Part shown: positions 48,001-59,966 of the stretch, one piece after another
Layout of the letters: each line of letters begins with the position of its first letter
How positions within the stretch are numbered: the first letter of the stretch is position 1
Assembly: GCA_001574975.1 (NCBI GenBank)
Contig: KQ965790.1
Coordinates: 69,676 to 133,675, forward strand
Reading direction: 5' to 3'
From: Gonapodya prolifera JEL478
Lineage: Eukaryota; Monoblepharomycota; Monoblepharidomycetes; Monoblepharidales; Gonapodyaceae
Length of the DNA: 64,000 nucleotides
Notes under the pieces: model-generated
Told to the model about the DNA's origin: nothing
Seen by the model: only the letters and a program-made list of their open reading frames with translations
The model's database searches: none
Position numbers and translations under genes: made by a program

Positions 48001-48628
48001 CACCAGGGACGGGAAGAAGGTTGAATATGTCAGAGCCATTAGTGTGCTGACGGCGAATGGTGGCCAGTGTGGGTTGGCGGACAAGAGGGTACGGAGTACG
48101 TAGAGCATCGGATGTCATGCCTGGTGCATACGAAGTTCCAGAGGAGAACGAAACAGGTGGTGAAGGTGGCTTGGCGGCATTGCTGGTCGTGGCTCCTGAA
48201 TACATTTCGAGTCCGGGTACATCTGCGTAAGTCAGTTGACGATCAACCACTTGATCCATGCCGGACGAAGGTGCTGATAACAGAGAAGGGATATACGACG
48301 AACTTTCAACAGGACTGTCAAAGTGTGGTGTCATGTGGGATGCCTTCATTGTCCCTGCCGACGAATTCGAGCTCCCGTTCATTCGAGAAGTCGAAGTTCC
48401 GAAGATTGAGAGCTGCGTCGTCTCGCTCGTGGGTGCATACTTTCCTTTACCCCTCCTTCCACCCGACCCTCCGAATTCCCAGTCCTGAGATGCTGTCGGC
48501 CCAAAGCCACCTCCACCTCCACCCAACGCCACATCACCGAAGCCGAACACATTCGAGGCAACGTTTCTCCGGCGATTGGATTCGCGGGAAGCGGAAGTGC
48601 CAACATAAGGTGCATCGGAAGATTGCAT
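42074..48628 (-). CDS. Very long disordered protein with a small folded C-terminal domain
   Basis: I do not recognise the full protein. ATG 48628 starts a Ser/Gly-rich exon down to 47777 (MQSSDAPYVGTSASRESNRR), followed by exons near 47532-47320, 47249-46452, 46330-44515 and 44450-42570. All are rich in Ser, Pro and Thr with basic clusters and poly-Pro runs. A splice at about 44462-44515 (gtaaga to ctcgaag, phase 0) joins SSIGPLT to PSLDASNYLSKAADAAG. Another (gtgtgt to ttgaag) joins QHPSSQE to FPVGVPEAQLIWNSEAS. The C-terminus looks ordered: GRRGCWVLPRAGRSTWDEV, AHAIVEGKLPGC, SDEIYVYTNLDHAARVRTLI and ADATNEQILAFRINED. This resembles DUF1917/BLES03 in pattern, though weakly. The exon chain might represent two genes, since the joins at 46400 and 47280 are less clear. 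Total size is about 1,800 residues. Confidence 0.6.
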
Positions 48629-49834
48629 GTAGCTGCTCGAGGCCGAAGGAGGCTTAGAAGGTGGAGCGGAATTTGGCTGAGAGCTATTAAATGTTGAAGT
48701 GTGGGAGAGAGACAGGGAGGAGTGTCCGCCCGGTGGGTGTTGCTACAGGAATTCAGTCGGATTCACGCGAATATGTCGAGGGGTTGAACAAATGAAGATT
48801 CAGATCAGTCAAGGACATAAAGAAGAACGATGCGCCCCGATCATTGCGTTGACAAAGTCCGATTAGACCGTCATGGGTGTCTCCCCCTAGACAATCGATG
48901 CGTCGATGAGGGAGTCGACCTCGCAAGAAGGGCGAGGCGGCAGCATCCATCTGAACTTCAGTTTGCACTCACAACACGGAGCATCGCGTTCGCGTTTGTT
49001 TATTTGGCGGTTGGATGAAGGCGGGACTTCGTATGTACTGTGGTGGAACTTGCAGCTTTCAGGCAACACCTTATCTCTCGTTTCCATTTATTATAGGATA
49101 ATTTCAGCCTACAAACGTGTCAGAAACCATCGAGTTTATTAAAAGTTTCAGGAATGAATGAATAAATGAATGAATGTAAGCGCGGTACGCACAGGCCACC
49201 TCACTGCTTTGTGAGAACTCTTGTGCTGGAGAGAGCATAATCGTTCTATAGAAGAAGAGAGTGAGTTTTCTGTTTAGATATTGAAAATGGTGGTTTTGAA
49301 GCTTTACATCCTTGTTTGTTGAGCCATCCGCATTTCTAACCACATCAACCACACACTGCGCTTTATTCTTATGTGGGGAACTGGGTGCGCTTCACTAAAA
49401 ATACCTCGTGATTCGCCACTGGACGGTTCCCCCTGCCTCACAATACAAGAAATTTGGCATTAACTGTGCCACCTCTTTGGTACCCAAGCGATGGAGAAGG
49501 AGACTCCACGACCAGTGACAGTGGGGACCAGGAATGGAGACATCCGACGGTACGTGTGAGCGCTGGAGGATTCCAGATGCTTTTTGCGCGTCGTTGGGGA
49601 TGCGTTGTGGGGCTGGAAGTGAAATGAGGGTTATGTGTGTGTGCGAGGTTGGGGGTTGCCCGGCACTTCGTTGAGCGCCCCGTCCTGGAACGCCAGCGAG
49701 CCAGCCTCTGAATCTCAAGCGATACCGGCGAAACGGGCGTATTCGACCGGATCCGCCTCGCCCGGGAACTACGGAGTCTTGGATTTTCCAAATCACCGAA
49801 AAAAAACCCACATGCCTTGTACCCCACAGACCCG
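48629..49834. other. Intergenic region between divergent genes
   Basis: About 1.2 kb lying upstream of both the giant disordered protein (minus) and the RSC7-PHD gene (plus). It holds a short GAAT/AATG repeat at 49151. Several frames are open on the minus strand (49395-49941), but no motif or ATG context supports a gene. Confidence 0.4.
49151..49176. repeat. Short tetranucleotide (AATG-type) repeat
   Basis: An imperfect run of the four-base unit gaat/aatg, about six units with one variant (aata). Confidence 0.85.
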
Positions 49835-52800
49835 ATGGCCGTTGACGCACAGCAACCTGCGCCCGCCATGGTCCAACCAACGAATGTAGACCAATTCGCT
49901 CGTCCGCCATTGCCTCCGCAACTTCTCCCTGGAATAGTCAATGTTGCTCAGCTGCTTGTGAACGGCGGAGCGCTCCCTCATCCGCAAATACATCCGCTTA
50001 CGAATGGAGTACACGGTGCTCACGACAGCACAGAAACTCGCGCCAACCAGGCGGTGTTATTCGCGGAATCGGTAGGTGCTTCCAATCCCCCAAACCCGGA
50101 GGCACCTTCTGGTTCTGGTATAAACGGCGCTGCTCCCGTGGAAGACCCTGACGCTCCTCCCCAACCACCTCGGAAGAAGCGTGGTCGGCCTCCCAAGTCA
50201 GCTCAGCAGGCGAGGTCTTCTTCTGCGGATCCACAACCTGACAATGATGACGACGGATCCGAGTATGCTTCCTCCTCCTCGGACGGCGAGTTTCAAGAAT
50301 CTGCGTACCTCAAGCGCCGTCGACTACGCACGCAGGGAGATGGGTCGGATGATGAAGCGGGCGGATCTGACAATGAGGCTGCAAAGTCTGACCCCGAGGA
50401 CAATATTGTATACCCTTCTGAACTCCCTCCTCGCACAAGGCGGCGACGAGGACGTCCACCCAGAGCTGGAGGAGTGAGTGACCGTAGACTGGACGGATCT
50501 GGCTCGGGAGTGGAAGGCGTAGATGGAGCGGAAGCGGGCGACGGTGATGGGGAAGGCGGCCTGGTCCCTCCCACGGGGAACCACATTCCCACACCTTTCA
50601 AGCGTCGTCGTGGTCGGCCACCGAAAAACGGGTTCTCTGCGCGCCCATCCCCCGCGCCAGCACCTGCACCTAAACGACCCCCAGATTTGGAAGACGACCC
50701 AGATTGGGGGGCACCCGACGACAAGGACGAGTGGGAACCGGATGGGTACGACGAGAAGGGGGAGGAAAAGGTTGACAGGGATGGGAATTTGACAGGAGGT
50801 AAGTAGCGTATTCAATGAGGTGTTCGGCACGGTCGATTCGGTGTTTGGGCCTCAAACCTTCATCGAGAGACCGCAACCCGTGGAGTTTTCTGTTGTCTGG
50901 GTATACTAATCGCTTGTGTTCTGGCCACGATGTGCGCTCCAGGCCGTCAATACCGCTGTCGCGTGTTCACCCTACCCCGCCATCCCACACGGCTCTGGAT
51001 GTTCACAATCGATGTCGCCAGGATGATGGGCTACAGGGACTCACACATTTTGTGTGAGTAGTGTAACTTCTTTTTGCTCGAAGAGCTTCAATACACTCAT
51101 CCTTGGTTGGGCAGACTTTAAACACAAGGACTTCCCTCGTGTCGTCTGTACCCTCCGTGACAAGAACCACCTGGTAGATTTGGGATTCCTGATTCCGCAA
51201 CTAAAGAGTCGCAATGTGAACCTGCTGCCGGCACGGGTCGCGTTCAAGAGATTCGGCTACGAGGTCATCAGGAGGGGAAAGATTGTTCGAGACGACTACT
51301 TTGTTGGAGACAGGGTTGAACCCCCGGACTCGGAGGTTAGTGGATCGGTGGATACGAATTTCGGGCCTGGCGGCAATTTGAATCGTTTTCTTCCAAGGTC
51401 CCGCCACTTCCCGACGACTTTTTCGTATCTCACATGAAACCCATGGGCGCTCGCCTTGGTGCTAATCCTGCAGCCGGCGAGGACGACCACCGTTCCGGCA
51501 CCACCGGATCCGCGTGGCGAGCTGCTCTTCCCCGACTTGGCCCTGGTGCCGGTGTCGCGGACAAGTGGCCGGGCTACATCACCAAGTCGGCCGCACAACG
51601 AAATGTCGCTCAAGCGTCGGAATCTGCCGCCGACTTCAATCGGAGGCTGAGGCTGGAGAGAGACCAGAAGGTGGCTGTAGGGAGGATCGACCCCCACACA
51701 GGAGTACTGCACTGGCCGAAGCTGTTGGCCCCGGTCAAGCTCACTGTGGAGATGGAGGCGGGAAAACTCGGTGGGGGCAGCTTGAGCAGCAGGGTTAAAT
51801 CCGAACCTGTCATGAAGATCCTCGAGGATGTTGTCGTCCGGGGAGAGAAGGAAAGGAAGGGCAAGTGGGTGAAGCTGGAACCCGACGTCGAAGACGAGAA
51901 GTACCCGCTGGCGATTATGGAGGGTCAATATCAGGGAATGTACTCTCTGTGAGTGTTGGGCCTTCCTTGTAAGCTGGGAAACGGAATGTCAATTCGCCCA
52001 TGGCAATAGGTTTCCCTTCCGTTTCGGTATGCAGCACCTTCTCGAGGGTGGTGCACATCCGGAGCAACCCGCCTCGGTATTTCTCCCCCAGATGGGACAG
52101 CTGGGACAGATGGGCCCCATGGTGCAGATGGGCTCAATGGTTCCTGGAATGCCTGGCAGCTCTCTCAGCTCACTCCCTCCCACTCCTGCTTCTCCTTACA
52201 ATGTCGCTGTCGTAAATGGCCAGTTTGTCAATATCTGTGGATATACTAGGTCGAAGGGAGGCGTGCCATGCAAAAGGATTGTTGCGAAGCAGGGTGATCG
52301 ATGTTTGTATCATGCTGACGTGAGTACTTGGTTCCAATGTGGCGACTTGTGAGATCATAATTGCTCACATTGACCGTGGCCCTCCTTCTCTGGCTTTTGC
52401 TTTCGCCCAAGCAGAATAGCCAACTCCTTGAAGGCATCCGTGCTGGCACAGTTCAGGCTGCAGCGGCCGCTGCTGCGTCTACAACGAGGAAAGGACCCGA
52501 ACCGACCAAGCCCTGTGTTGATTGTGGGAGCTTAGAGCCCCCCGAACCTCGGGAGGATGTGACTGAACCTGTTTCCGACCTCTTACTTCGCTGTGCGGTG
52601 TGCAAAAATGCTCACCACGCGTACTGCGCGGAATTGTACGCCCCCCCACTTCTGGCAAAGGTGACGACTTACCCGTGGCAATGGTAGGTTTTGCAATCCT
52701 TGGATTTCTTCTCCATGGCTCACAATGTTTGAAATCACAGCAACGATTGCAAACTTTGCGTGATATGCCGAGAAGCTGGGGACGAGAGCAAGTTGCTAAT

Positions 52801-53481
52801 GTGCGACGACTGCGATCGCGGTTACCACACCTACTGTTTGACTCCTAAACTCAACGAGACCCCACAAGGTGAGTAGTCCACAGCGACGTCGTTCCTTCGG
52901 TAGTACTTAATTTATTGACCTTTGGTACACCTTTTCAATCATGGAAGACGCTTGGGCATGCCACCTTTGCGCGTCTTGTTGGTCGTGTGGGGCGACAGGC
53001 AAACCTATTGCTTGGTTTCACCACGCAACGGTTCCCAATGTGGCGAAGCCGGGTCAACCGGACGTATACTTTGCGACTTACTGTCCTACGTGTTATGCTC
53101 ATTGGGAGGCAGAGCGGTTCTGTCCTGTTTGCGGCAAAGTGTACGCGGCAGACAACAACGACCTCCAGATGGTGTGTTGTGATCTGTGTGATCGGTGGGT
53201 GCACGTGGACTGTGATACGGAGCTCACACCGGAGAGGTATGAGAAGCTGTCGGAGGATCCAAATGCCAAGTGAGTCTTCCACGTTTTTATCACCAAGTGT
53301 GACTATCGCTGAAGCTTCACGGCGTCGCTCCAGGTATGCTTGCCCACTACATTCACCAAAAGTCGAGCGCGTGCTCAGCTCCGAAATGGCGAAGGGCGTG
53401 TACAAGAGACGTTATGGTGACGTCCGAGGGAAGAAAACCTTCCTACCTCCTGCCGCAGCTCCTCGCCCGGCTGCAAGCTGA
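49835..53481 (+). CDS. RSC7: RSC7/Swp82-like remodeler subunit with AT-hooks and PHD fingers
   Basis: Rsc7 and Swp82 are accessory subunits of the yeast RSC and SWI/SNF remodelers. ATG 49835 opens a Pro/Asp-rich region with three AT-hooks (RKKRGRPPK about residue 113, RRRRGRPPR about 203, KRRRGRPPK about 256). After an intron the RSC7/Swp82 domain starts: GRQYRCRVFTLPRHPTRLWM, MMGYRDSHILF, DKNHLVDLGFLIPQLKSRNV, FKRFGYEVIRRGKIVRDDYF. The later exons give PLAIMEGQYQGMYSL, HRFPFRFGMQHLL, and NICGYTRSKGGVPCKRIVAK. Cys/His-rich segments follow: CVDCGSLEPPEP, LRCAVCKNAHHAYC, LLMCDDCDRGYHTYCL, and DAWACHLCASCWSC. The last finger is PVCGKVYAADNND, MVCCDLCDRWVHVDC. These form at least two PHD fingers. 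Yeast Rsc7 lacks them, so the fusion is of interest. Introns are numerous and short. Confidence 0.88.
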
Positions 53482-53715
53482 GACCGTTCCTGTCATGATC
53501 CGACATTGTGGACCCTGAAACATTTAATCACTGATACCCAATGACTGAACGGTCTGCGACATGGACTTAGCTCCTACGCGATACTAGCTGCCTATTGTAT
53601 AGAACTGAATTTTAATTCGAATGTCTGTGTGCCCAATCTATTGCACATGTGCGGTCGGATGCGTGAAGCATGGGTCCCGGTTGCTCAGCAAATCTAGGTT
53701 TGCCGAATCCAACAT

Positions 53716-54740
53716 ATGCCCCCCAAGAAGCGAGGAAACGCGGCCCCGAATGATGCGAAAACCGACGAGACTCAGCAAAATACTGATCAAGTAGCCGGAT
53801 CGAAGAAGAGACGTGCTAGAGTGGATGCCGATGGGACCGAATCTGATGGTGATCACAAGCAGAAGAGCCCAAAAGCAAACAAGAAGGCGAAGAGCGAAGA
53901 TCCGGAGAGAAAACCGGGCGAAAAGATGTATTGGCTAATGAAAGGTGGGACCCAGAGTGAGGGGAGAGCAATCTTGCCTCCAACGAAGACCTATTGAATT
54001 CAAATTTTCCCGCAGCCGAATGTGACACACGAGTCGTCAATGGAAAGGACGTCAAGTTTGATATTGACGATTTTGAAGCGATGGGTGCATCCCCTTGGGA
54101 TGGCGTCAGGAACTTCGTCGCTCGAAACATCATGAGAGATCGAATGAAGCTGGGCGATCTTGTTTTCTTTTACCACTCAAATTGCTCTGTACCAGGAATT
54201 GCGGGGGTATGTGAGGTGGTTAAAGAAGGTTACCCAGACGGTGAGGACTCTTGAGTTGAATTTGGTGGGAAAGTGCATACTTATGTAATTCTTGTTCGAA
54301 CAGAATCCGCTTTTGATAAGAATCATCCATACTATGACCCAAAGTCCGATCGCAAGAACCCGAAGTGGTTCCGCGTCGACGTGAAGCTGCTGCATCGGCT
54401 CCCTCGATTCGTTCCTCTGGCAGAACTCAAGCTTTACGCGACGCCCGAATCTCCCGTGCAGCCCCCTCCCTTGGCGGAAATGATGCTCGTGAATCGAGGA
54501 AGGCTATCGGTGCAACCCGTGCGGGCGACAGAGTGGGAGTTCATTACCGCGCTGGCGGAAAAGGATCTAACCGACGGTGTAGTCCTCAAAGGAAAAGGCA
54601 AGGGTTCTAAGAAAGCGAAGGAGGAGAGTTCAGGAAAAGAGGAGGATGAAGCGGACGAACAGACGGTTGACGAAGTGGTGGACAAAAAGAAGGCCGTTAA
54701 GAGACCACGCGGCAGTAAGGAACGGACTGGTGGTACTTGA
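53716..54740 (+). CDS. EVE-domain protein, THYN1-like
   Basis: EVE domains resemble PUA and YTH folds and bind modified bases in nucleic acids; THYN1 is the eukaryotic nuclear member. ATG 53716 begins a Lys-rich, disordered N-terminus of about 75 residues. The domain follows in three exons: EKMYWLMK, then FDIDDFEAMGASPWDGVRN, FVARNIMRDRMKLGDLVFFY, HSNCSVPGIAGVCEVVKEGY. It continues FDKNHPYYDPKSDRKNPKWF, RVDVKLLHRLPRFVPLAELK and ATEWEFITALAEKD, all close to THYN1. An acidic/basic tail (about 55 residues) ends at 54740. Introns lie near 53944-54014 and 54240-54302. The N-terminal and C-terminal charged tails are likely nuclear targeting or interaction regions. Confidence 0.9.
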
Positions 54741-54835
54741 ATAAAATGACGGAAAATAATTAGTCGCTGTAAATATACATTTTGGGATGGGACTTGAACG
54801 CGATCGGTGCCCGATCAACCGAAATTCTGTCCTCG

Positions 54836-56417
54836 ATGACTTCGAAATGGGTGGAATTCAAGACAAATTGGGACGCCGACGTTGCATTCTCGTGAGCATT
54901 GCGCCTTGTCTCGGGATCTTCGAATCGTCGTGTCAATGATCAGTTGAACCCAGATACGCGACCCCAAAATTTGTGCAAATTCGTGATCGTCGTCTGGGAC
55001 TACTCTATATATCATGCTCTTTAGGAGCACTCGGCTACGTCCTGTACTCCATCATCACACAGCAGCTCTACCTTAACTCGGCATCACCCATTGGAGGAGC
55101 TGTACGAATAACGATAAGACCTCCCAACAATACAGCGTGGCAGACCCCAAATTATTGCACGACATACGGGTCTCCGTGTGTCTACTTGGATCAGGTACCT
55201 GAATTTGTGCTGTGTTCACTGCTCGGCATGTGGCACACGATATCCTCTTACAGACGGATGTGCGCTATCCCGAATCGGAGGAAGCCGCCATTTTCCTCAC
55301 TACCAGGCTCAAAACTTATGAGAAATCGATTCCTTCTGGTAGTGCCTGCTCGTCGCCGGACCAAATCTCCCCGCCGAATTCCCCTTCTTGCTCTGCATCT
55401 TCATCAGGACCATCGAGCACAAGTCTTGTCGCTGATATCGAGTCCTACACTCTGATGTTTGACCACTCTGTGCGATCGGACAAGTCTGGGGTTGTCAAGT
55501 TTGGTGGAGACATGAAAGGCGAACTGCTGGATCAAAACAAGAAAGTAATGATTTATTATGACGATGCTTATCGAGCCACCAATATTCCTCAAGGAATTTA
55601 CGGAGATGTAATGACGGTCAAGGATGTACTCGCTGCCGCCGGTATCTCTTCTCTGGAATCCATTCAAGTCCGGCCAACGGGAGCACCGACCGGAGAGACT
55701 CTACGTCAATCTGGCCTTGTGATAACGATTGCTATCAACTACGAGAACAGGGAGTCTGACCCGACACGCCTCAAGTACTCGTATCTCGTCTCAACAGTTG
55801 CAAGTCAGGAATACAAGGTGACTCAAACAAAGTGGTACAATTCAACCAGCGGTCGATGGAGCATGTGGGACCGCAAAGGTGTACGCATTGTTGTGGTACA
55901 GACAGGTAAGGCGGCTGAAAGGTATGGGTGAATTTATCTGATGGTTGTGTTCCAGGCAAAATTGGGAAGTTCGACTTCTTGGCGTTCCTCTCAAATCTTG
56001 TCGCTGTCATACCTCTTATCACATCTGCACAGATTCTCGTGGAGCTCTTGATGATGTACGTTGAATCTTTTGAGCTTATTGATGATGCATTCGCCAAGTC
56101 CTCCAAACCAACACAGACGCGTAATGCCCGAGCGTGAAATGTACACGCAAATGAAATACGAGCAAACAGAGGACATGCAAGATTGGCGAAAAAAGCAGAA
56201 GAGAGCGAAGCGCGAAGCGCGAGACGCGAAGAAAGGCGCCTACACCTACGATCTTGATCCTGAAACCGGACTTCCTAGGGCGGGATCTCCGACGTCTAAT
56301 GGCACGACGGCCTCGCCCACTTCGATAAAAACTCCCGAAGCCGAAGAAATGAAGCAGAGGAGGGGCTCGGTCGCGAATTCCGAAAATCCTCTTTATGACG
56401 GATACCCGCGAGCTTGA
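54836..56417 (+). CDS. P2X-like ATP-gated ion channel
   Basis: P2X channels are trimers with two membrane helices and a large extracellular ATP-binding loop. ATG 54836 gives a 56-nt first exon; the intron 54892-54953 restores the family motif YxTxK in SYATPKFVQIRDRRLGLLY. TM1 follows (ISCSLGALGYVLYSIITQQL). The ectodomain holds NYCTTYGSPCVYLDQ, an intron, DVRYPESEEAAIFLTTRL, a Ser/Pro loop, and DIESYTLMFDHSV, a conserved P2X block. Near the end, WDRKGVRIVVVQTGKIGKFD is followed by TM2 (FLAFLSNLVAVIPLITSAQI). This matches the K-GIR..GKFD segment just before TM2 in animals. After a further intron there is a Lys/Arg-rich cytosolic tail. Only four ectodomain cysteines are seen, against ten in vertebrate P2X, and the vertebrate NFR motif is not obvious. 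Confidence 0.82.
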
Positions 56418-56621
56418 TATATAATGAAATGTAATATTCTGAAGTCAGTTACGTAGAGTCTATACTGAATGACGGAATGGAACACAAGTAGAAACCGTTT
56501 TCCGGGCCTCCGGGCCACACAATATACAGAAGTATATGTATGCTATTTTTTGACCAAACATGATTTGTGGCAAAGCTAACTCAACTCGTCTTCGTTCCCC
56601 CCAAATCTCCAAAACTACAAG

Positions 56622-58169
56622 ATGGTTCTCGAATCTCTCCCAGTGATCCATGATGCCCTCGCTCCCATCCTCGCGAACAAGCAAGCCACAGACGCGATAT
56701 GGATCGTTGGAGCCGCGGTCGTCGCCAGCACTGCCATTCGAGCCCTTTTGTTCCTTGGAAACACGATTTACACAAGCTTTTTGAGACCCGCAAAGAAGCT
56801 GTCCAAGTGAGTATTTTCATCATCGTGAAAATCACTTGTCTGGCAACGAGAAAACGCTTGGGTTAATCACTCCTGCAATTGCACGCTTTCAGGTTGGGCA
56901 AGTGGGCCATTGTGACCGGCGCGACTGGTACGTTGAGATTGATAAGATCGCTTTGTTTTTCATGTGGTTTGTCCTCTCCCGAGTGTCCTGACCACAAAAT
57001 GTTTTGGCAGATGGACTTGGAAAAGCCTATGCCAAAGCCCTCGCGAAACAAGGGTTGTCCGTCCTTCTCATCTCTCGCACGCAGTCTAAGCTCGACGAAG
57101 TGGCCAAAGAGATTTCGGACAAGTACAAAGTTGAGACCAAGACTGCCCAGGTGGACTACTCCAAGTTTTCGGAGGACGTCGCGGCGAACCTCAGGAAGAC
57201 CATCGACTCCCTGGAGGTTGGGGTTCTTGGTCAGTGATGTGTTCTCTTTTCCCTAAGTTGTCTGAGATCTAACCAGAGTCTGTCGCAGTGAACAATGTCG
57301 GAATTTCTGTTGGTATTGCTCGGAAGCTTATCTCCCACAACGATCTGAATTAAGTCATCTCGCTTCACAAGTACACATACCCCGAGAAATTCGACAAGTT
57401 GGATGAAGCGACACTCCGGAATTTGGTCCACATTGTAAGCCCAATCGTCTTCACTCGGTTGCGCCCATTGACCAACAACTACACACTCCCTGTCAGAACT
57501 GTGACTCAGTCGTGCTTATGAGCCACATGGTTATCGGACAGATGGACAAGAGGTACATTTGCTCCGTCTGACGCCTTGTTCGAATTGCCTCATTGGTTTT
57601 CAATAACAGAAAGAAGGGCGCAATCATCAACGTCTCTTCCGCTTCGGGCCTTTTCCCCATGGGCCTTCTCACTGTTTACTCTGGCACCAAGTCTTTTGTT
57701 GATTTCTTCAGCAGAGCGCTGAGCCAGGAGTACCCGAACCTCTACATCCAATCTGGTGAGGCCAAAGTCGTTCAATTCATGGACCTTCCCAGAGCTCTCA
57801 ACCGCGATATGTCTCCACTCATTTGCGATTAGTTATGCCTTTCATGGTGGTCTCTAAGCTTGCCGGACTCAAGAGACCTACTTGGAATGCGCCTACCCCT
57901 GACGACTATGTTCGTTCTTCCCTTCCTACCATCGGCTACGAGGACCGTACTCTTGGGTACTGGGCCCACAAAGTTTCTGGATTGATTCAGTACTTGCCGT
58001 TCAACTTGGGCGAGAAGTTCACGTACAACACCCATGCTGACATAAACAAACGCTACTTGAAGAGGGTGAGTTCCAAGTCAATATCAAAATTATCGTTGAG
58101 CATTGTCTTAGTTTGCCTTTCTAGCAAGCGAGAATTACGGCGGAAGCCGCTGGAAAGAAATCTCAGTGA
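56622..58169 (+). CDS. IFA38: Very-long-chain 3-oxoacyl-CoA reductase (short-chain dehydrogenase)
   Basis: This ER enzyme carries out the second step of fatty-acid elongation, reducing 3-ketoacyl-CoA with NADPH. ATG 56622 starts a membrane N-terminus (ATDAIWIVGAAVVASTAIRA-like helix). The cofactor motif KWAIVTGATDGLGKAYAK forms across an intron at about 56930-57010. Then VNNVGIS is followed, past an intron with an in-frame TAA, by YTYPEKFDKLDEATLRNLV. The catalytic Ser-Tyr-Lys set is in NVSSASGLFPMGLLTVYSGT and KSFVDFFSRAL. Then VMPFMVVSKLAGLKRPTW and LPTIGYEDRTLGYWAHKV. The C-terminus ends AAGKKSQ, a KKxx-type ER retrieval signal, at 58167-58169. About seven introns are needed. Confidence 0.9.
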
Positions 58170-58240
58170 TTCAGTAACAAATCTTACGTCGGCACCTCTT
58201 AGAGTATTTCATATGCGAATTCTCAATAAACGCATCACCC

Positions 58241-59784
<1,544 letters not shown>

Positions 59785-59966
59785 ACCACCCAGAGCGAGT
59801 GCATTATCTTGTCACATATTACTCATTTCTGTACCATGCAAATAAATTCATGTATAGCCTAGAATAATGAGCACCTTGGCAGGTGTTGGTGGGGGCGCTT
59901 TCGTGAAACGTAATAATGCATATCCCAAAACGGTGTCGTCACAAGAAATGACATAGTAATATATCA

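Noticed and set aside
54780-54830. Sequence gatgggacttgaacgcgatcg resembling the T-arm (B box) of a tRNA on the minus strand
   Set aside because: The stem around the T-loop does not pair and no matching A box or acceptor stem is present at the right distance.
54973-54990. Start of the P2X protein at a GTG within VQIRDRR
   Set aside because: An upstream ATG exon (54836) and a good intron restore the conserved YxTxK motif, so the GTG is internal.
57340-57370. In-frame TAA in the ketoacyl-CoA reductase that looked like a pseudogene stop
   Set aside because: It lies inside a GT-AG intron that begins right after VNNVGIS and ends before YTYPEKF; splicing restores the family sequence.
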